A stretch of 64,000 bases of DNA from Anaerophaga thermohalophila DSM 12881 (lineage in GTDB: Bacteria > Bacteroidota > Bacteroidia > Bacteroidales > Marinilabiliaceae): assembly GCF_000191885.1 (NCBI RefSeq), contig NZ_AEWI01000005.1:82570-146569 (forward strand), read 5' to 3'. Made by a program: the position numbers and the translations under genes. Below the pieces are notes generated by a model. The model was given only the letters and a program-made list of their open reading frames with translations. It ran no database searches and was not told the DNA's origin. Shown here in pieces: positions 55,106 to 64,000 of this stretch (position 1 is its first letter; every line of letters begins with the position of its first letter).

Positions 55106-56830
55106 AAAAAGATGAAGATATTTTCCAGTATAACAATGATAGGACTGTTATTTTTAACAGTTTTCAGTGGCTGCGAAGAGGTCGCTGATATGACTATCGA
55201 TCCTGTTGAAAGTGAGCTGGCGTTCACTTTTTCGCCCGAGGTTGGTTACCCCGGGACAGTTGTTACGCTAACAGGGGCTAATCTGAGTGATGCGGAAAAA
55301 GTTGTTTTTGGGACAGCCGAAGCTGAAATTACCTCAAAATCCGATTCGGAAATAAAAGTTGAAATTCCCGTAGCTGCTGAAACCGGTAAAATTCATATTA
55401 TTTTTCCCGGGCGAGTGATTTCTTCACAAAGTTTCTTTATTGTTTCAGATTCTCCGGTTCCGACCATCACATCTTTAAATCCTGTGGAGGTAAGCCGGGG
55501 CGAAGAGGTCACCATTACCGGTACTTTACTCGATCAGGTAAAAAGAGTAGAAGTGGGAAGTCTGGAGGCTACAATCGTATCTCAATCGGCTGAAGAGATT
55601 GTAATCACAACTCCGGAAGAATTTTCTACTGCACCTGTTTATATTTTTTATGATTATACCACGGCTTATGGAATGGTGAAGGAAACTTCGGCAGTCAGTG
55701 AAGCCGAACTTGGCTTGCGTCTTCCTACCATCTCAGTTGTGGAACCCGGACTTAAGGACCTTGATGTTGGGGATGTTCTAAAGCTGCAGGGATCGAATCT
55801 CGACCTGGTTAATACCATCTCATTCGCGGGTATTGAAGTCGGAGAAGAAGATTTCACTTATTCTGAAGAGGAAGGAATTATTACTGTGGCTGTTCCCGAA
55901 GGGGCCTCGTCAGGAATCCTGAGTTTAGTGGCTACCGATGGAACTTATGAGCATGAGACTTCCTTCAATGTTTATCTGCCTGTTATTTCAAGCTTTGTTC
56001 CGACAAAAGGGGATAAACAGATGGATGACAGGTATTTTTCCGTGTTAGGAAGTAATCTGGATATTGTTGAATCCATTGAAATGGGTGGCTATGATGCAAC
56101 CATAGTGGATCAGACGTCAGAACTTATCACTTTCACAATTTCCGGTGAAGCAGGTGGATTCATGAATTTCTCTTGCTATAACGGAGTAGTGCAGAGTCCT
56201 ACAGCATTTGTTTTGTATGGCGATATGTTTGTTTATGACTGGGACTCTCAATTTGAAGTAGATCGGTTTGGGTGGTTCCAGAGAAACAATCTTGGTTCTC
56301 TTGCTACTGATAGTGTAGATGATGGAACAGGAAATTATTTCGCAGAGATAACGATGGGTACACCCATTAATAACAATTCTTTCTATTTATGGGGGCCGGA
56401 AACAGGCAATAATGATCGTTTTTCATTATATGTTTCCGAACCTCAGGGCGTTTATCTGGAATTTGATTTAAGAGTTACCGACATTCCGGAAGAAATGTTA
56501 TATGATGAAGGTTTCCAGTTCAAGATTTTTATGATGGATGCCCAAGGCTGGGGAGCCAGTGGTGAATATTCCTATGGTTATAACAGTCCAACCAGTTATG
56601 TGCCGGCTGATGGCAATTGGCACCATTTCAGAATGCATTTGGCTGATTTTGTGGCTTCAAATAATAGTGGTTTGTATACTGTTGGTCAGGATTTTGAACA
56701 GGCTTCCGGAGCCTATTTGCACCCCAACAGTCTGCGCATCATGACATACATATTTGGAACGGAAAGTGAATCAGATGATCAAACTGTTGTTATTGGACTG
56801 GATAACATAAAATTTGCAATAGAAGAATAG
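55103..56830 (+). CDS. IPT/TIG-repeat surface lipoprotein (third SGBP)
   Basis: This 575-residue lipoprotein (lipobox VFSGC) has four or five successive IPT/TIG domains (FSPEVGYPGTVVTLTGANL; NPVEVSRGEEVTITGTLL; PGLKDLDVGDVLKLQGSNL; VPTKGDKQMDDRYFSVLGSNL). A C-terminal jelly-roll follows (about 385-575; YSYGYNSPTSYVP, ending IGLDNIKFAIEE). The tandem Ig-like rods would lift the C-terminal binding module away from the membrane. It closes the second sus transcript, before a terminator. Confidence 0.85.
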   Translation: MKKMKIFSSITMIGLLFLTVFSGCEEVADMTIDPVESELAFTFSPEVGYPGTVVTLTGANLSDAEKVVFGTAEAEITSKSDSEIKVEIPVAAETGKIHIIFPGRVISSQSFFIVSDSPVPTITSLNPVEVSRGEEVTITGTLLDQVKRVEVGSLEATIVSQSAEEIVITTPEEFSTAPVYIFYDYTTAYGMVKETSAVSEAELGLRLPTISVVEPGLKDLDVGDVLKLQGSNLDLVNTISFAGIEVGEEDFTYSEEEGIITVAVPEGASSGILSLVATDGTYEHETSFNVYLPVISSFVPTKGDKQMDDRYFSVLGSNLDIVESIEMGGYDATIVDQTSELITFTISGEAGGFMNFSCYNGVVQSPTAFVLYGDMFVYDWDSQFEVDRFGWFQRNNLGSLATDSVDDGTGNYFAEITMGTPINNNSFYLWGPETGNNDRFSLYVSEPQGVYLEFDLRVTDIPEEMLYDEGFQFKIFMMDAQGWGASGEYSYGYNSPTSYVPADGNWHHFRMHLADFVASNNSGLYTVGQDFEQASGAYLHPNSLRIMTYIFGTESESDDQTVVIGLDNIKFAIEE

Positions 56831-56845
56831 AATTTTTGAAATTCA

Positions 56846-56882
56846 CCCGGAGTTGCTTATTCAAAGTAACTCCGGGATTTTT
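56846..56882 (+). terminator. Intrinsic terminator before the glucuronidase genes
   Basis: CCCGGAGTT / AACTCCGGG (9 bp) with a 13-base loop is followed by ATTTTTAT. It separates the sus transcript from the GH115-GH67 genes. Confidence 0.8.
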
Positions 56883-57028
56883 ATATATCCGTGATGAAAA
56901 AATTATCCTTTTCTTTTTGACGAGAATTATGAGCCGAAGGCTTCTTACTTTTCGATAATGGATTTTTAGATGTTTTTACCTTCCTGTAGTTGTTGATTTT
57001 GGTATTAATCCTTTAGAATTATTGAATA

Positions 57029-59926
57029 ATGCGCATTTTAACTTATCACCTGTTGCTCTTATTAGCGATGTTACTCCCGTTTTCTTTTTTGGGAGTTCGG
57101 GCCCAACAAGCAAACAATGTAATGGCAAAAACATGCGATTTTGTAACATCATCTAAAGTTGAAGGCGACTTTGTGCTGGTTGAGGAAGGGTCTGATCAGG
57201 TTGCTTTGTTTGTTGCCGGAGGAGATGAAAATGGAATTAAGCGTGTGGCAGACTTGCTGTGTGAGGATATTGAACGGGTGTCTGGTCAAAAACCGGAACT
57301 GTTCATCAGTTCTGATGTGCCTGAAGCGAAAAGACTTGTAATCATCGGAAGTGTTGAAGGTAGTTCTGCTATAAAGAATCTTGCAGAATCAGGTAAGATA
57401 TGCATCGCCGATATTAAAGGAAAATGGGAAGCTTCATTTATTACGGTAGTTGATCATCCTTTCCCCGGGGTCGAAGAAGCCCTTGTTATTGCCGGTAGTG
57501 ATAAAAGGGGCACCATTTACGGCATGTTTGAACTATCGCAGCAAATGGGAATTTCGCCATGGTATTGGTGGGCCGATGTTCCTGTTGAAAAAAAGGATCG
57601 GCTCTTTGTAAAAGCCGGACGTTATGTAATTGACAGTCCTAAAGTAAAATACAGGGGCATTTTCCTGAATGATGAAGAGCCTGCTCTGGGTAACTGGGCC
57701 AGGGAAAAATTTGGCGGCTTCAATGCCAAATTCTACGATAAAGTATTCGAACTGATTCTTCGCATGAAGGGTAATTTTTTATGGCCCGCTATGTGGGGAA
57801 AAGCCTTTTATGATGATGATCTCCGGAATGCGGAATTAGCTGATGAGTATGGTGTGGTCATTGGTTTTTCTCATCACGAGCCCATGATGCGGTCTCATGT
57901 AGAATGGGAACGTTATGGTAAAGGGCCCTGGGATTATACACGCAATGCTGCAACACTAAGGAATTTCTGGCGCGAAGGAATAGAACGCATGGGTGACCAT
58001 GAAAACATTGTTACGGTTGGTATGCGTGGCGACGGCGATATGCCCATGAGCGATGAGCGTAACATAGAACTATTGTCGGGTATCATTGAAGACCAGCGGG
58101 GAATAATCTCTGACGTAACCGGGCGTCCGGCCGAAGAAACGCCCCAGGTTTGGGCTTTGTACAAAGAAGTTCAGGACTATTACGATATGGGCATGCGCGT
58201 TCCAGAAGACATTACGTTGCTTTATTGTGATGATAACTGGGGAAATGTTCGTCGTGTCCCCGGCGGGGAGGAACGGCAAAGAGCCGGTGGCAGTGGAATG
58301 TATTATCACTTCGATTACGTCGGTGGACCACGAAATTATAAATGGCTTAACACCAATCCCCTCCCCAGGATATGGGAACAGATGAAACTTTCATACGAAT
58401 ATGGAATAGACCGGCTTTGGGTCGTAAATGTCGGAGACCTGAAACCCATGGAATTACCTATTCAGTTTTTTCTTGATCTTGCCTGGAATCCCGATGCTGT
58501 TGGAACCAAAGAGCTTGATGCCTACTCTTATCTGTGGGCAGCACAACAGTTTGGAAAAGAGAGAGCAGCACAAATTGCAGTATTTCTTGATAAATATACG
58601 AAGTTCAACGGACGCAGGAAGCCCGAGTTGTTAAGTCCCGATACTTACAGTCTCCTGCATTATCGTGAGGCAGAAAAGGTGGTAGGCGAGTACAATCTGC
58701 TGGCTGCTGAAGCTCGTGAATTCTATGAAACGATGCCTGAGAATATGAAAGATGCCTACTATCAACTGGTGCTTTTCCCCATTGAGGCATGTGCCAATCT
58801 CAATCATCTTTATTATGCAGCTGCAAAGAACCGTTTGTACGCGGAGCAGGGGGGAGCACTGACCAATGCAATGGCCGATAGTGTGAAGCTGCTTTTCGAG
58901 AGAGATGCGAAACTAACTGAATACTTCCATACTGAGCTGGCCGGCGGAAAGTGGAACCACATGATGTCTCAAACACACATTGGGTATACCTATTGGCAGC
59001 AGCCTGAAGAGAATAATATTCCTGAAACCCGTACTATCAAATTACCGCCAAAACCCGAAATGGGAATTATGGCGGAAGGCTCAGATAAATGGTGGCCCGA
59101 AACATCCGAATTGTCCGAATTGCCTGTTATTGATGATGTGAGCAAAATGCGCCGTTATATTGAGGTTTTTAATCGTGGCGCCGAAGCCTTCAGGTATTCT
59201 ACAGATACATCTCATCCATGGCTGAAAATATCCCATCCGGAAGGTGTCTTAGAAACCCGTAAGCGTTTGTGGGTCTCTGTAGATTGGGGAAAGGTTCCGG
59301 CAGGTATTCACAAGGCTTCTGTTGAAATCAACGGAGCAGGGCAAACCCTGAAGGTGGTGGTTCCCGTGGAAAAAAGAGATGAAGAAACTTTTAAGAGCAT
59401 TAAGGGTTTTGTTGAGTCGAACGGGTATATTTCAATTGAAGCCGACCATTATGCGAAAAAACACGATACCGTGGATACAAAATGGATGACTATTCCGGAT
59501 ATGGGACGTACCGGTTCGGCCGTTACCATTCATCCCGTAACAGCTGAATCGCGGGAACCAGGAGATGAGGTCATGCTCGAATATCCTGTTCACCTGAAAT
59601 CGTCCGGTAAGGTAACCGTTCATGCTTATTTTTCACCAACATTAAATTACACGGCCGGCGATGGATTCAAATATGCCATCGGGTTTGACGACAAAGTTCC
59701 CGTCATTGTCAATATTCATGAAGATGAAACACATAGTGACTGGCAACGTTGGGTGGCCGATAATATCAACATTTGTACTTCGGAGCATGAAATTCAATCT
59801 CCCGGAAATCATGTGCTCAGGTTTTATATGGTGGATCCCGGTCTGGTGCTTCAGAAGATTGTCATCGATACAGGGGGGCTCAAAGAAACATATCTTGGAC
59901 CAGATGAAAGTAGGTTTCTCTATTGA
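57029..59926 (+). CDS. GH115 xylan alpha-1,2-glucuronidase
   Basis: GH115 enzymes remove (4-O-methyl-)glucuronic acid from internal xylose units of intact glucuronoxylan. The 965-residue protein has a signal peptide (to about VRAQ, no lipobox), so it is probably periplasmic. Typical blocks are KYRGIFLNDEEPALGNWARE (about 210), MKGNFLWPAMWGKAFYDDD (about 248), GFSHHEPMMRSHVEW (about 280) and LYCDDNWGNVRRVP (about 398). The last 170 residues (from about 790) are the C-terminal beta-sandwich found in this family. GH67 follows 44 bases later. Confidence 0.93.
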   Translation: MRILTYHLLLLLAMLLPFSFLGVRAQQANNVMAKTCDFVTSSKVEGDFVLVEEGSDQVALFVAGGDENGIKRVADLLCEDIERVSGQKPELFISSDVPEAKRLVIIGSVEGSSAIKNLAESGKICIADIKGKWEASFITVVDHPFPGVEEALVIAGSDKRGTIYGMFELSQQMGISPWYWWADVPVEKKDRLFVKAGRYVIDSPKVKYRGIFLNDEEPALGNWAREKFGGFNAKFYDKVFELILRMKGNFLWPAMWGKAFYDDDLRNAELADEYGVVIGFSHHEPMMRSHVEWERYGKGPWDYTRNAATLRNFWREGIERMGDHENIVTVGMRGDGDMPMSDERNIELLSGIIEDQRGIISDVTGRPAEETPQVWALYKEVQDYYDMGMRVPEDITLLYCDDNWGNVRRVPGGEERQRAGGSGMYYHFDYVGGPRNYKWLNTNPLPRIWEQMKLSYEYGIDRLWVVNVGDLKPMELPIQFFLDLAWNPDAVGTKELDAYSYLWAAQQFGKERAAQIAVFLDKYTKFNGRRKPELLSPDTYSLLHYREAEKVVGEYNLLAAEAREFYETMPENMKDAYYQLVLFPIEACANLNHLYYAAAKNRLYAEQGGALTNAMADSVKLLFERDAKLTEYFHTELAGGKWNHMMSQTHIGYTYWQQPEENNIPETRTIKLPPKPEMGIMAEGSDKWWPETSELSELPVIDDVSKMRRYIEVFNRGAEAFRYSTDTSHPWLKISHPEGVLETRKRLWVSVDWGKVPAGIHKASVEINGAGQTLKVVVPVEKRDEETFKSIKGFVESNGYISIEADHYAKKHDTVDTKWMTIPDMGRTGSAVTIHPVTAESREPGDEVMLEYPVHLKSSGKVTVHAYFSPTLNYTAGDGFKYAIGFDDKVPVIVNIHEDETHSDWQRWVADNINICTSEHEIQSPGNHVLRFYMVDPGLVLQKIVIDTGGLKETYLGPDESRFLY

Positions 59927-59970
59927 AGTTGGACGCGTCTGAGACATTATATAATCATTAACTAAATACA

Positions 59971-62118
59971 ATGAGATTAAAAAAAATTCTTCTGATACTC
60001 TGGATGTTGATCATTCCACTTATTGCATTTTCCGAAACAGGTGAACGGTTGTGGCTTAGGTATAACCCGCTACCTGATGATGTGCAAGCCCGGTATGCCG
60101 GACTTGTCAGTGTGTATTTCGAACCGGGCAGTTCAACTGTTAATGTTGCAAGGGATGAGTTGAATAAAGCCTTCAGAGGCCTGATAGGTGGCCGGCTGCA
60201 GTTTCAGGATAACATAAAGAAAAGCAGTCTCCTGATCGGAAAGGAAATAAGCAGTAAAGCCGATGTTGACGGCTTGGATGAAGCATTGAAGAAATGCGGT
60301 AGTGAAGGTTACGTTATTAAATCGGCTGAAATTGGCGGACGTAATAAGATTATTATTTCGGCAAATACCGATGCCGGAATACTTTACGGAACCTTTGCCT
60401 TTATTCGGATGATGCAAACCGGCCGGTCGCCTGGGAATTTGAACATTATTGAAAAGCCCAAATATGATCTGAGGCTGTTGAATCATTGGGACAATCTTGA
60501 CGGAACTGTTGAGCGCGGTTATGCCGGCCATTCCATTTGGTGGAATCGTGAGAAGGATTTTGACGACCTGAAAGAACATTACCGAATATACGCTCGTGCC
60601 AATGCTTCGGTAGGGATTAACGGTACTGTCCTGAACAATGTTAATGCCGACCCGCAGGTACTTACGCATGATTATATTGAGAAATTTGCCCGTTTTGCCG
60701 ACTTGTTGCGACCATACAACATAAAGGTTTACATGTCTGTCAACTTCTCTTCTCCTGCCATTATCGGGGGGCTGGAAGATTCGGACCCTTTGCGTGAAGA
60801 AGTACGTCAATGGTGGAAGCAAAAGGTTGCCGAAATTTACGATTTGATCCCCGATTTTGGTGGTTTTCTGGTAAAAGCCAATTCTGAGGGTCAACCCGGA
60901 CCCCAGGATTACGGACGTACGCATGCTGAAGGCGCTAATATGATGGCCGAAGCCCTTGAACCTTATGGAGGTATTGTTATGTGGCGTGCTTTTGTCTATT
61001 CTCCCTCGGGTGATGACCGGGCTAAACAGGCATATAACGAGTTTGTTCCTTTGGACGGGAAGTTTCACGAAAATGTGATTGTCCAGGTCAAAAACGGCCC
61101 CGTCGATTTTCAACCCAGGGAACCTTTTAGTCCCATCTTTGGGGCAATGGAGCACACGTCGCTCATGATTGAATTTCAGATCACGCAGGAATATCTTGGA
61201 TTTTCAGATCACCTGGCTTATCTGGCGCCATTGCAGAAGGAATGTCTCGAAAGCGATACTTATGTCAAAGGCCCCGGCTCAACCGTTGCAAAAACTACCG
61301 ATGGCTCCATATTTAATCAGGCACACTCTGCCATTGCAGGTGTTGCCAATATCGGACGGGATATAAACTGGACAGGGCACCACTTTGCCCAGGCTAACTG
61401 GTATGCTTACGGACGACTGGCATGGGATCATACCCTTGCAGCTGATAATATTGCAGTTGAATGGGTGAAAATGACTTTTTCTCACGCCCCTGATTTTGTT
61501 CAGCCCGTCCTGAATATTATGATGCGCTCACGTGAAGCCGTTGTTAACTATATGACACCTCTTGGATTGCATCACCTGATGGGATGGGGTCACCATTACG
61601 GTCCCGAACCATGGACCGATATAGAGAATGCTCGTCCCGACTGGCTTCCGCGGTATTACCACAACGCTTCTGAATACGGTATCGGCTTCGACCGGAGCGA
61701 ATCGGGCAGCAATGCTGTAGAACAGTATTCCGAACCTTTGCGTTCGATGTTTAACAATCCCGGAACCTGTCCTGAGAACCTGATCCTCTGGTTTCATCAT
61801 TTGCCGTGGGATTATCGTATGAGCTCGGGTCTGACTTTGTGGGATGAGCTTTGCTATCACTATTATCACGGAGTTGAAGAGGTCAGACTGATGCAGAAAA
61901 AATGGGATCGCCTGGCCGGAATGATTGACCAGGAACGTTTTGATCATGTTCAGCATAAATTAAAAATACAGGCTCGCGAGGCAGTTTGGTGGAGAGATGC
62001 ATGCCTGCTCTATTTCCAGACTTTTTCGGGGATGCCGATTTCTTACGAACTGGAACGTCCCACTCATGATCTGCAGGAGTTGATGGAGCTTGAATTTGAT
62101 ATGACCCATCACAATTGA
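59971..62118 (+). CDS. GH67 alpha-glucuronidase
   Basis: GH67 enzymes remove glucuronic acid from the non-reducing end of short xylo-oligosaccharides, so this complements the GH115 enzyme. It has a signal peptide (to about AFSE) and 715 residues. The three family domains are visible: N-terminal (to about 150), the TIM barrel (RLLNHWDNLDGTVERGYAG; GFLVKANSEGQPGPQDYGR) and the helical C-terminal domain. Likely catalytic residues are Glu about 306 in ANSEG, Asp about 379 in GPVDFQPREP and Glu about 407 in ITQEYLGF. It probably acts in the periplasm. Confidence 0.95.
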   Translation: MRLKKILLILWMLIIPLIAFSETGERLWLRYNPLPDDVQARYAGLVSVYFEPGSSTVNVARDELNKAFRGLIGGRLQFQDNIKKSSLLIGKEISSKADVDGLDEALKKCGSEGYVIKSAEIGGRNKIIISANTDAGILYGTFAFIRMMQTGRSPGNLNIIEKPKYDLRLLNHWDNLDGTVERGYAGHSIWWNREKDFDDLKEHYRIYARANASVGINGTVLNNVNADPQVLTHDYIEKFARFADLLRPYNIKVYMSVNFSSPAIIGGLEDSDPLREEVRQWWKQKVAEIYDLIPDFGGFLVKANSEGQPGPQDYGRTHAEGANMMAEALEPYGGIVMWRAFVYSPSGDDRAKQAYNEFVPLDGKFHENVIVQVKNGPVDFQPREPFSPIFGAMEHTSLMIEFQITQEYLGFSDHLAYLAPLQKECLESDTYVKGPGSTVAKTTDGSIFNQAHSAIAGVANIGRDINWTGHHFAQANWYAYGRLAWDHTLAADNIAVEWVKMTFSHAPDFVQPVLNIMMRSREAVVNYMTPLGLHHLMGWGHHYGPEPWTDIENARPDWLPRYYHNASEYGIGFDRSESGSNAVEQYSEPLRSMFNNPGTCPENLILWFHHLPWDYRMSSGLTLWDELCYHYYHGVEEVRLMQKKWDRLAGMIDQERFDHVQHKLKIQAREAVWWRDACLLYFQTFSGMPISYELERPTHDLQELMELEFDMTHHN

Positions 62119-62157
62119 TATGCTGATTTATTGAACATTCTCTATGGCTGTGAAAGA

Positions 62158-62197
62158 TGAGTCTGATCTAAAAAGGTGACTTTCAGGAGTGGACTCA
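62158..62197 (+). repeat. Tiny relic with MITE-like ends
   Basis: TGAGTCTGATCTAAAAAGG and GGAGTGGACTCA resemble the ends of the A/B elements with the interior deleted. Nothing else was recognised between GH67 and the next gene. Confidence 0.4.
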
Positions 62198-62344
62198 TCA
62201 ATGAGAATGAGATAATGCCGGGAGCTGTAAAAAAGCATGCTGCCGGTATTTTTGAATTACCCTGAGCACCCTTTAAGCCCCCAACCCTTCCTGTCCCGCT
62301 TGCCTTCAGGCAACTGATATCTGACATTCTTGCATTTTGTTGAT

Positions 62345-63130
62345 ATGAGAGCAATTCTGAAAAATACAATTGTTGGTCTTTTTTTCCTGTCTGTTGTGGC
62401 TTTTTCATCGTGTGAAAAGAAACATTCAAGTCAGGCTGAAGCAAGGTTTCTCTGGTTTGTATATGAAGGAAATGATGAATTTTATGCTCAGAATCCGCTT
62501 GATGTCAAAACATCACATACCGGCAGAGATACTTTGACCGAAGTTTCTTCTTCGGGAAACTTCGCCATTCACGATAATTTTTCTGAGGACTCTCTGGCTT
62601 TTTACTGGAATTTTATCCGGACACCTCACGAAAAATGGTTTGAACTTGAGGATAATGCGCTGAAACTTGATTTCAGACCGGTTTCTTTCAGAGAAAAGAA
62701 AAATCCTGCATTTATCGGATACCGCCAACAACATCACCGGTTTGTTGCCACTACAGCCCTGAATTTTACGCCCGGGGGTCCCGACGATACAGCCGGATTA
62801 CTTTGTTTCAGAAATGAAACCAGTAACTATTATCTTGGATTAAGTTGCAATAATAAACAAATGGAGGCGTTTGTAGAGAAAACCATAGTGAGGGGAGGTC
62901 AGCCGGTGAAGAAACGTCTTTCCATCAAAAAAATTAATTGGAATGCCGGTCATCCTGTTTATCTCAGAGTCGAGGGGAAAGACAACACCATGAATTTTCT
63001 TATTTCTGAGGATAATGAGACATGGGAAACACTGGCCGAAGGACTGGCCGCCTCTTACCTTCGCATCGCAACCGACGGAGACTCTGTAGGAACGTATATC
63101 GGGATGTATGCATCCGGGAAGGAGGAATAA
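62345..63130 (+). CDS. Lipoprotein with a lone GH43_C2-like (concanavalin A-like) domain
   Basis: The 261-residue product has a lipobox (AFSSC). From about residue 75 it looks like the C-terminal beta-sandwich of GH43 beta-xylosidases: DNFSEDSLAFYWNFIRTP, LKLDFRP, then DDTAGLLCFRNETSNYYLGL and FLISEDNETWETLAEG. The GH43 catalytic propeller normally found before it is absent; only about 50 unassigned residues lie between the lipid anchor and the domain. The 226 bases upstream hold no remains of a catalytic part. It may be a free xylan-binding or helper protein, or the remains of an enzyme. ATG at 62345 is chosen over a TTG at 62330. Confidence 0.72.
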   Translation: MRAILKNTIVGLFFLSVVAFSSCEKKHSSQAEARFLWFVYEGNDEFYAQNPLDVKTSHTGRDTLTEVSSSGNFAIHDNFSEDSLAFYWNFIRTPHEKWFELEDNALKLDFRPVSFREKKNPAFIGYRQQHHRFVATTALNFTPGGPDDTAGLLCFRNETSNYYLGLSCNNKQMEAFVEKTIVRGGQPVKKRLSIKKINWNAGHPVYLRVEGKDNTMNFLISEDNETWETLAEGLAASYLRIATDGDSVGTYIGMYASGKEE

Positions 63131-63136
63131 AAATTT

Positions 63137-63820
63137 ATGGATTTAGCTCAACATTACAATAACTTATATCACGAATCGCTGCAAAAAATAAAAACCGATC
63201 ATTACCAGGTTGATCATCTGATTGATTCTCTTTCTGATAACAGATACGGGCTGACACTTTTGTTTCGCCCCGACGAAAAGGTGAAAAGCGCGATTGAAGG
63301 TTTTTTGGATGAAGCGAAAAAGGTGGAGCCGCATCAATATTTTTATCCGGCGTCTGATATTCATGTCACGGTTATGTCGGTAATTTCCTGTTATGAAGGG
63401 TTTGATCTGTTTAAAATAGCTCTTAAAGAATACATTGATATTATACAGGAATGTATAAAAGGGATGTCGCGTTTCGACATTGAATTCCGCGGTCTAACTG
63501 CTTCGCCTTCATGCCTGATAGTACAGGGATTTCCGAAGGATGATACCCTTAATAAAATACGCGACAGCTTGCGGGAGAACTTTAAAAATTCAGATTTGGA
63601 ACAATCGCTCGATAAACGGTACACCCTTAAAACAGCTCATGCCACTGTTCTGAGGCTCAGGGATAAGTTGAATAATAAGGATGAATTTATCAACAAGATA
63701 GAGGAGTACAGGAACCGATATTTCGGGTGTTCAACTGTGAAATCAGTCGAATTAGTATCCAACGATTGGTATATGAGAAAAAACCGTGTAAAAGAATTAT
63801 ACAGTTTTAGGTTGAGATAG
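63137..63820 (+). CDS. 2H phosphoesterase superfamily protein (2'-5' RNA ligase-like)
   Basis: Two HxTx motifs, HVTV (about residue 76) and HATV (about 172), mark the 2H phosphoesterase fold found in 2'-5' RNA ligases and cyclic nucleotide phosphodiesterases. Length 227 fits. There is no signal peptide, so it is cytoplasmic. It begins 6 bases after the preceding lipoprotein gene and is probably co-transcribed, though no link with xylan use is evident. Its substrate (RNA 2',3'-cyclic phosphate or a nucleotide) is unknown. Confidence 0.85.
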   Translation: MDLAQHYNNLYHESLQKIKTDHYQVDHLIDSLSDNRYGLTLLFRPDEKVKSAIEGFLDEAKKVEPHQYFYPASDIHVTVMSVISCYEGFDLFKIALKEYIDIIQECIKGMSRFDIEFRGLTASPSCLIVQGFPKDDTLNKIRDSLRENFKNSDLEQSLDKRYTLKTAHATVLRLRDKLNNKDEFINKIEEYRNRYFGCSTVKSVELVSNDWYMRKNRVKELYSFRLR

Positions 63821-63847
63821 TAGTTTATAGTCACATCCACACTGAAA

Positions 63848-63872
63848 GTGTCGAACATTTAAAGTTCGACAC
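63848..63872. other. Perfect hairpin downstream of the 2H phosphoesterase gene
   Basis: GTGTCGAAC / GTTCGACAC (9 bp) with loop ATTTAAA. No T tract follows, so it may be a weak terminator or an operator-like palindrome. The last 130 bases of the window show no gene. Confidence 0.4.
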
Positions 63873-64000
63873 AAAGTTCCCGTTCCCGTACACCCTCTGA
63901 AAAATTCTCGTTCAAAACTTCGCATCCATTTCAATGACATAGAACGACATTGGTTTTAACCCAACTTGTCATCTTGCTATCATAAAATTCTGTATTCCAG

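Noticed and set aside
60133..61155. 340-residue minus-strand frame inside the GH67 gene
   Set aside because: It is antisense to conserved GH67 catalytic sequence, with low-complexity translation and no domain.
62119..62344. Remains of a GH43 catalytic domain upstream of the GH43_C2-like gene
   Set aside because: No frame with GH43 motifs is visible in these 226 bases on the plus strand.
63848..63872. Hairpin as a definite terminator
   Set aside because: There is no T tract on either side, so it is listed only as an unassigned palindrome.

Overview
The window reads as chromosome from an anaerobic or facultatively anaerobic member of the Bacteroidota, probably a Bacteroidales-type polysaccharide degrader. 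This rests on SusC/SusD pairs, a hybrid two-component system (HTCS), a type IX secretion (T9SS) C-terminal domain, TAnnTTTG-type promoters, weak Shine-Dalgarno sequences and an [FeFe]-hydrogenase maturase. No rRNA, tRNA, CRISPR array or complete transposase gene was seen. The genus cannot be named from sequence alone.

Layout. 1-5.9 kb: glutamate synthase gltB (5' end outside the window) and gltD, a strong terminator, then an LpxA-type acyltransferase. 6.5-15.9 kb: mostly minus-strand housekeeping genes: hydF, an aspartase-like lyase, a sigma-54 response regulator without a DNA-binding domain, a Ppx/GppA phosphatase, a NatA/NatB-type ABC exporter and a small lipoprotein. 15.9-21.6 kb: histidine genes hisG-hisD-hisC-(esterase)-hisB on the minus strand, preceded by a clear attenuator: a 16-residue leader peptide with four His codons, an antiterminator and a terminator. 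21.6-24.3 kb: two bacteriohemerythrins, pssA and a short SSB. 24.9-30.9 kb: a very large secreted repeat protein split by a one-base frameshift, and a membrane-anchored AraC regulator. 31-34.4 kb: a probable glucuronate-catabolic group (lacI, SDR oxidoreductase, mannonate dehydratase). 34.8-63.1 kb: a glucuronoxylan utilisation locus (PUL): HTCS sensor, susC-susD-SGBP-GH10 xylanase, a second susC-susD with two IPT/TIG surface lipoproteins, GH115 and GH67 alpha-glucuronidases, and a lone GH43_C2-like domain protein. The window ends with a 2H phosphoesterase.

How the parts fit. The surface xylanase and SusCD/SGBP proteins would bind, cut and import glucuronoxylan. GH115 removes (methyl)glucuronate from internal xylose units and GH67 from chain ends. 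The mannonate dehydratase and the SDR next door would take released glucuronate towards 2-keto-3-deoxygluconate. The HTCS probably switches on both susC transcripts, which share a 15-nt motif at exactly the same distance from their start codons.

The intergenic DNA is unusually rich in short dispersed palindromic elements: a MITE-like family with TGAGTGCAG termini and 4-bp target duplications, a hairpin family with CATGCTCGTTTCAT ends that sits in several 5' leaders, a TAGTGCCCGTC-ended family, and a 210-bp repeat with a variable heptamer array. There is also an apparent 5' fragment of a group II intron inside the PUL.
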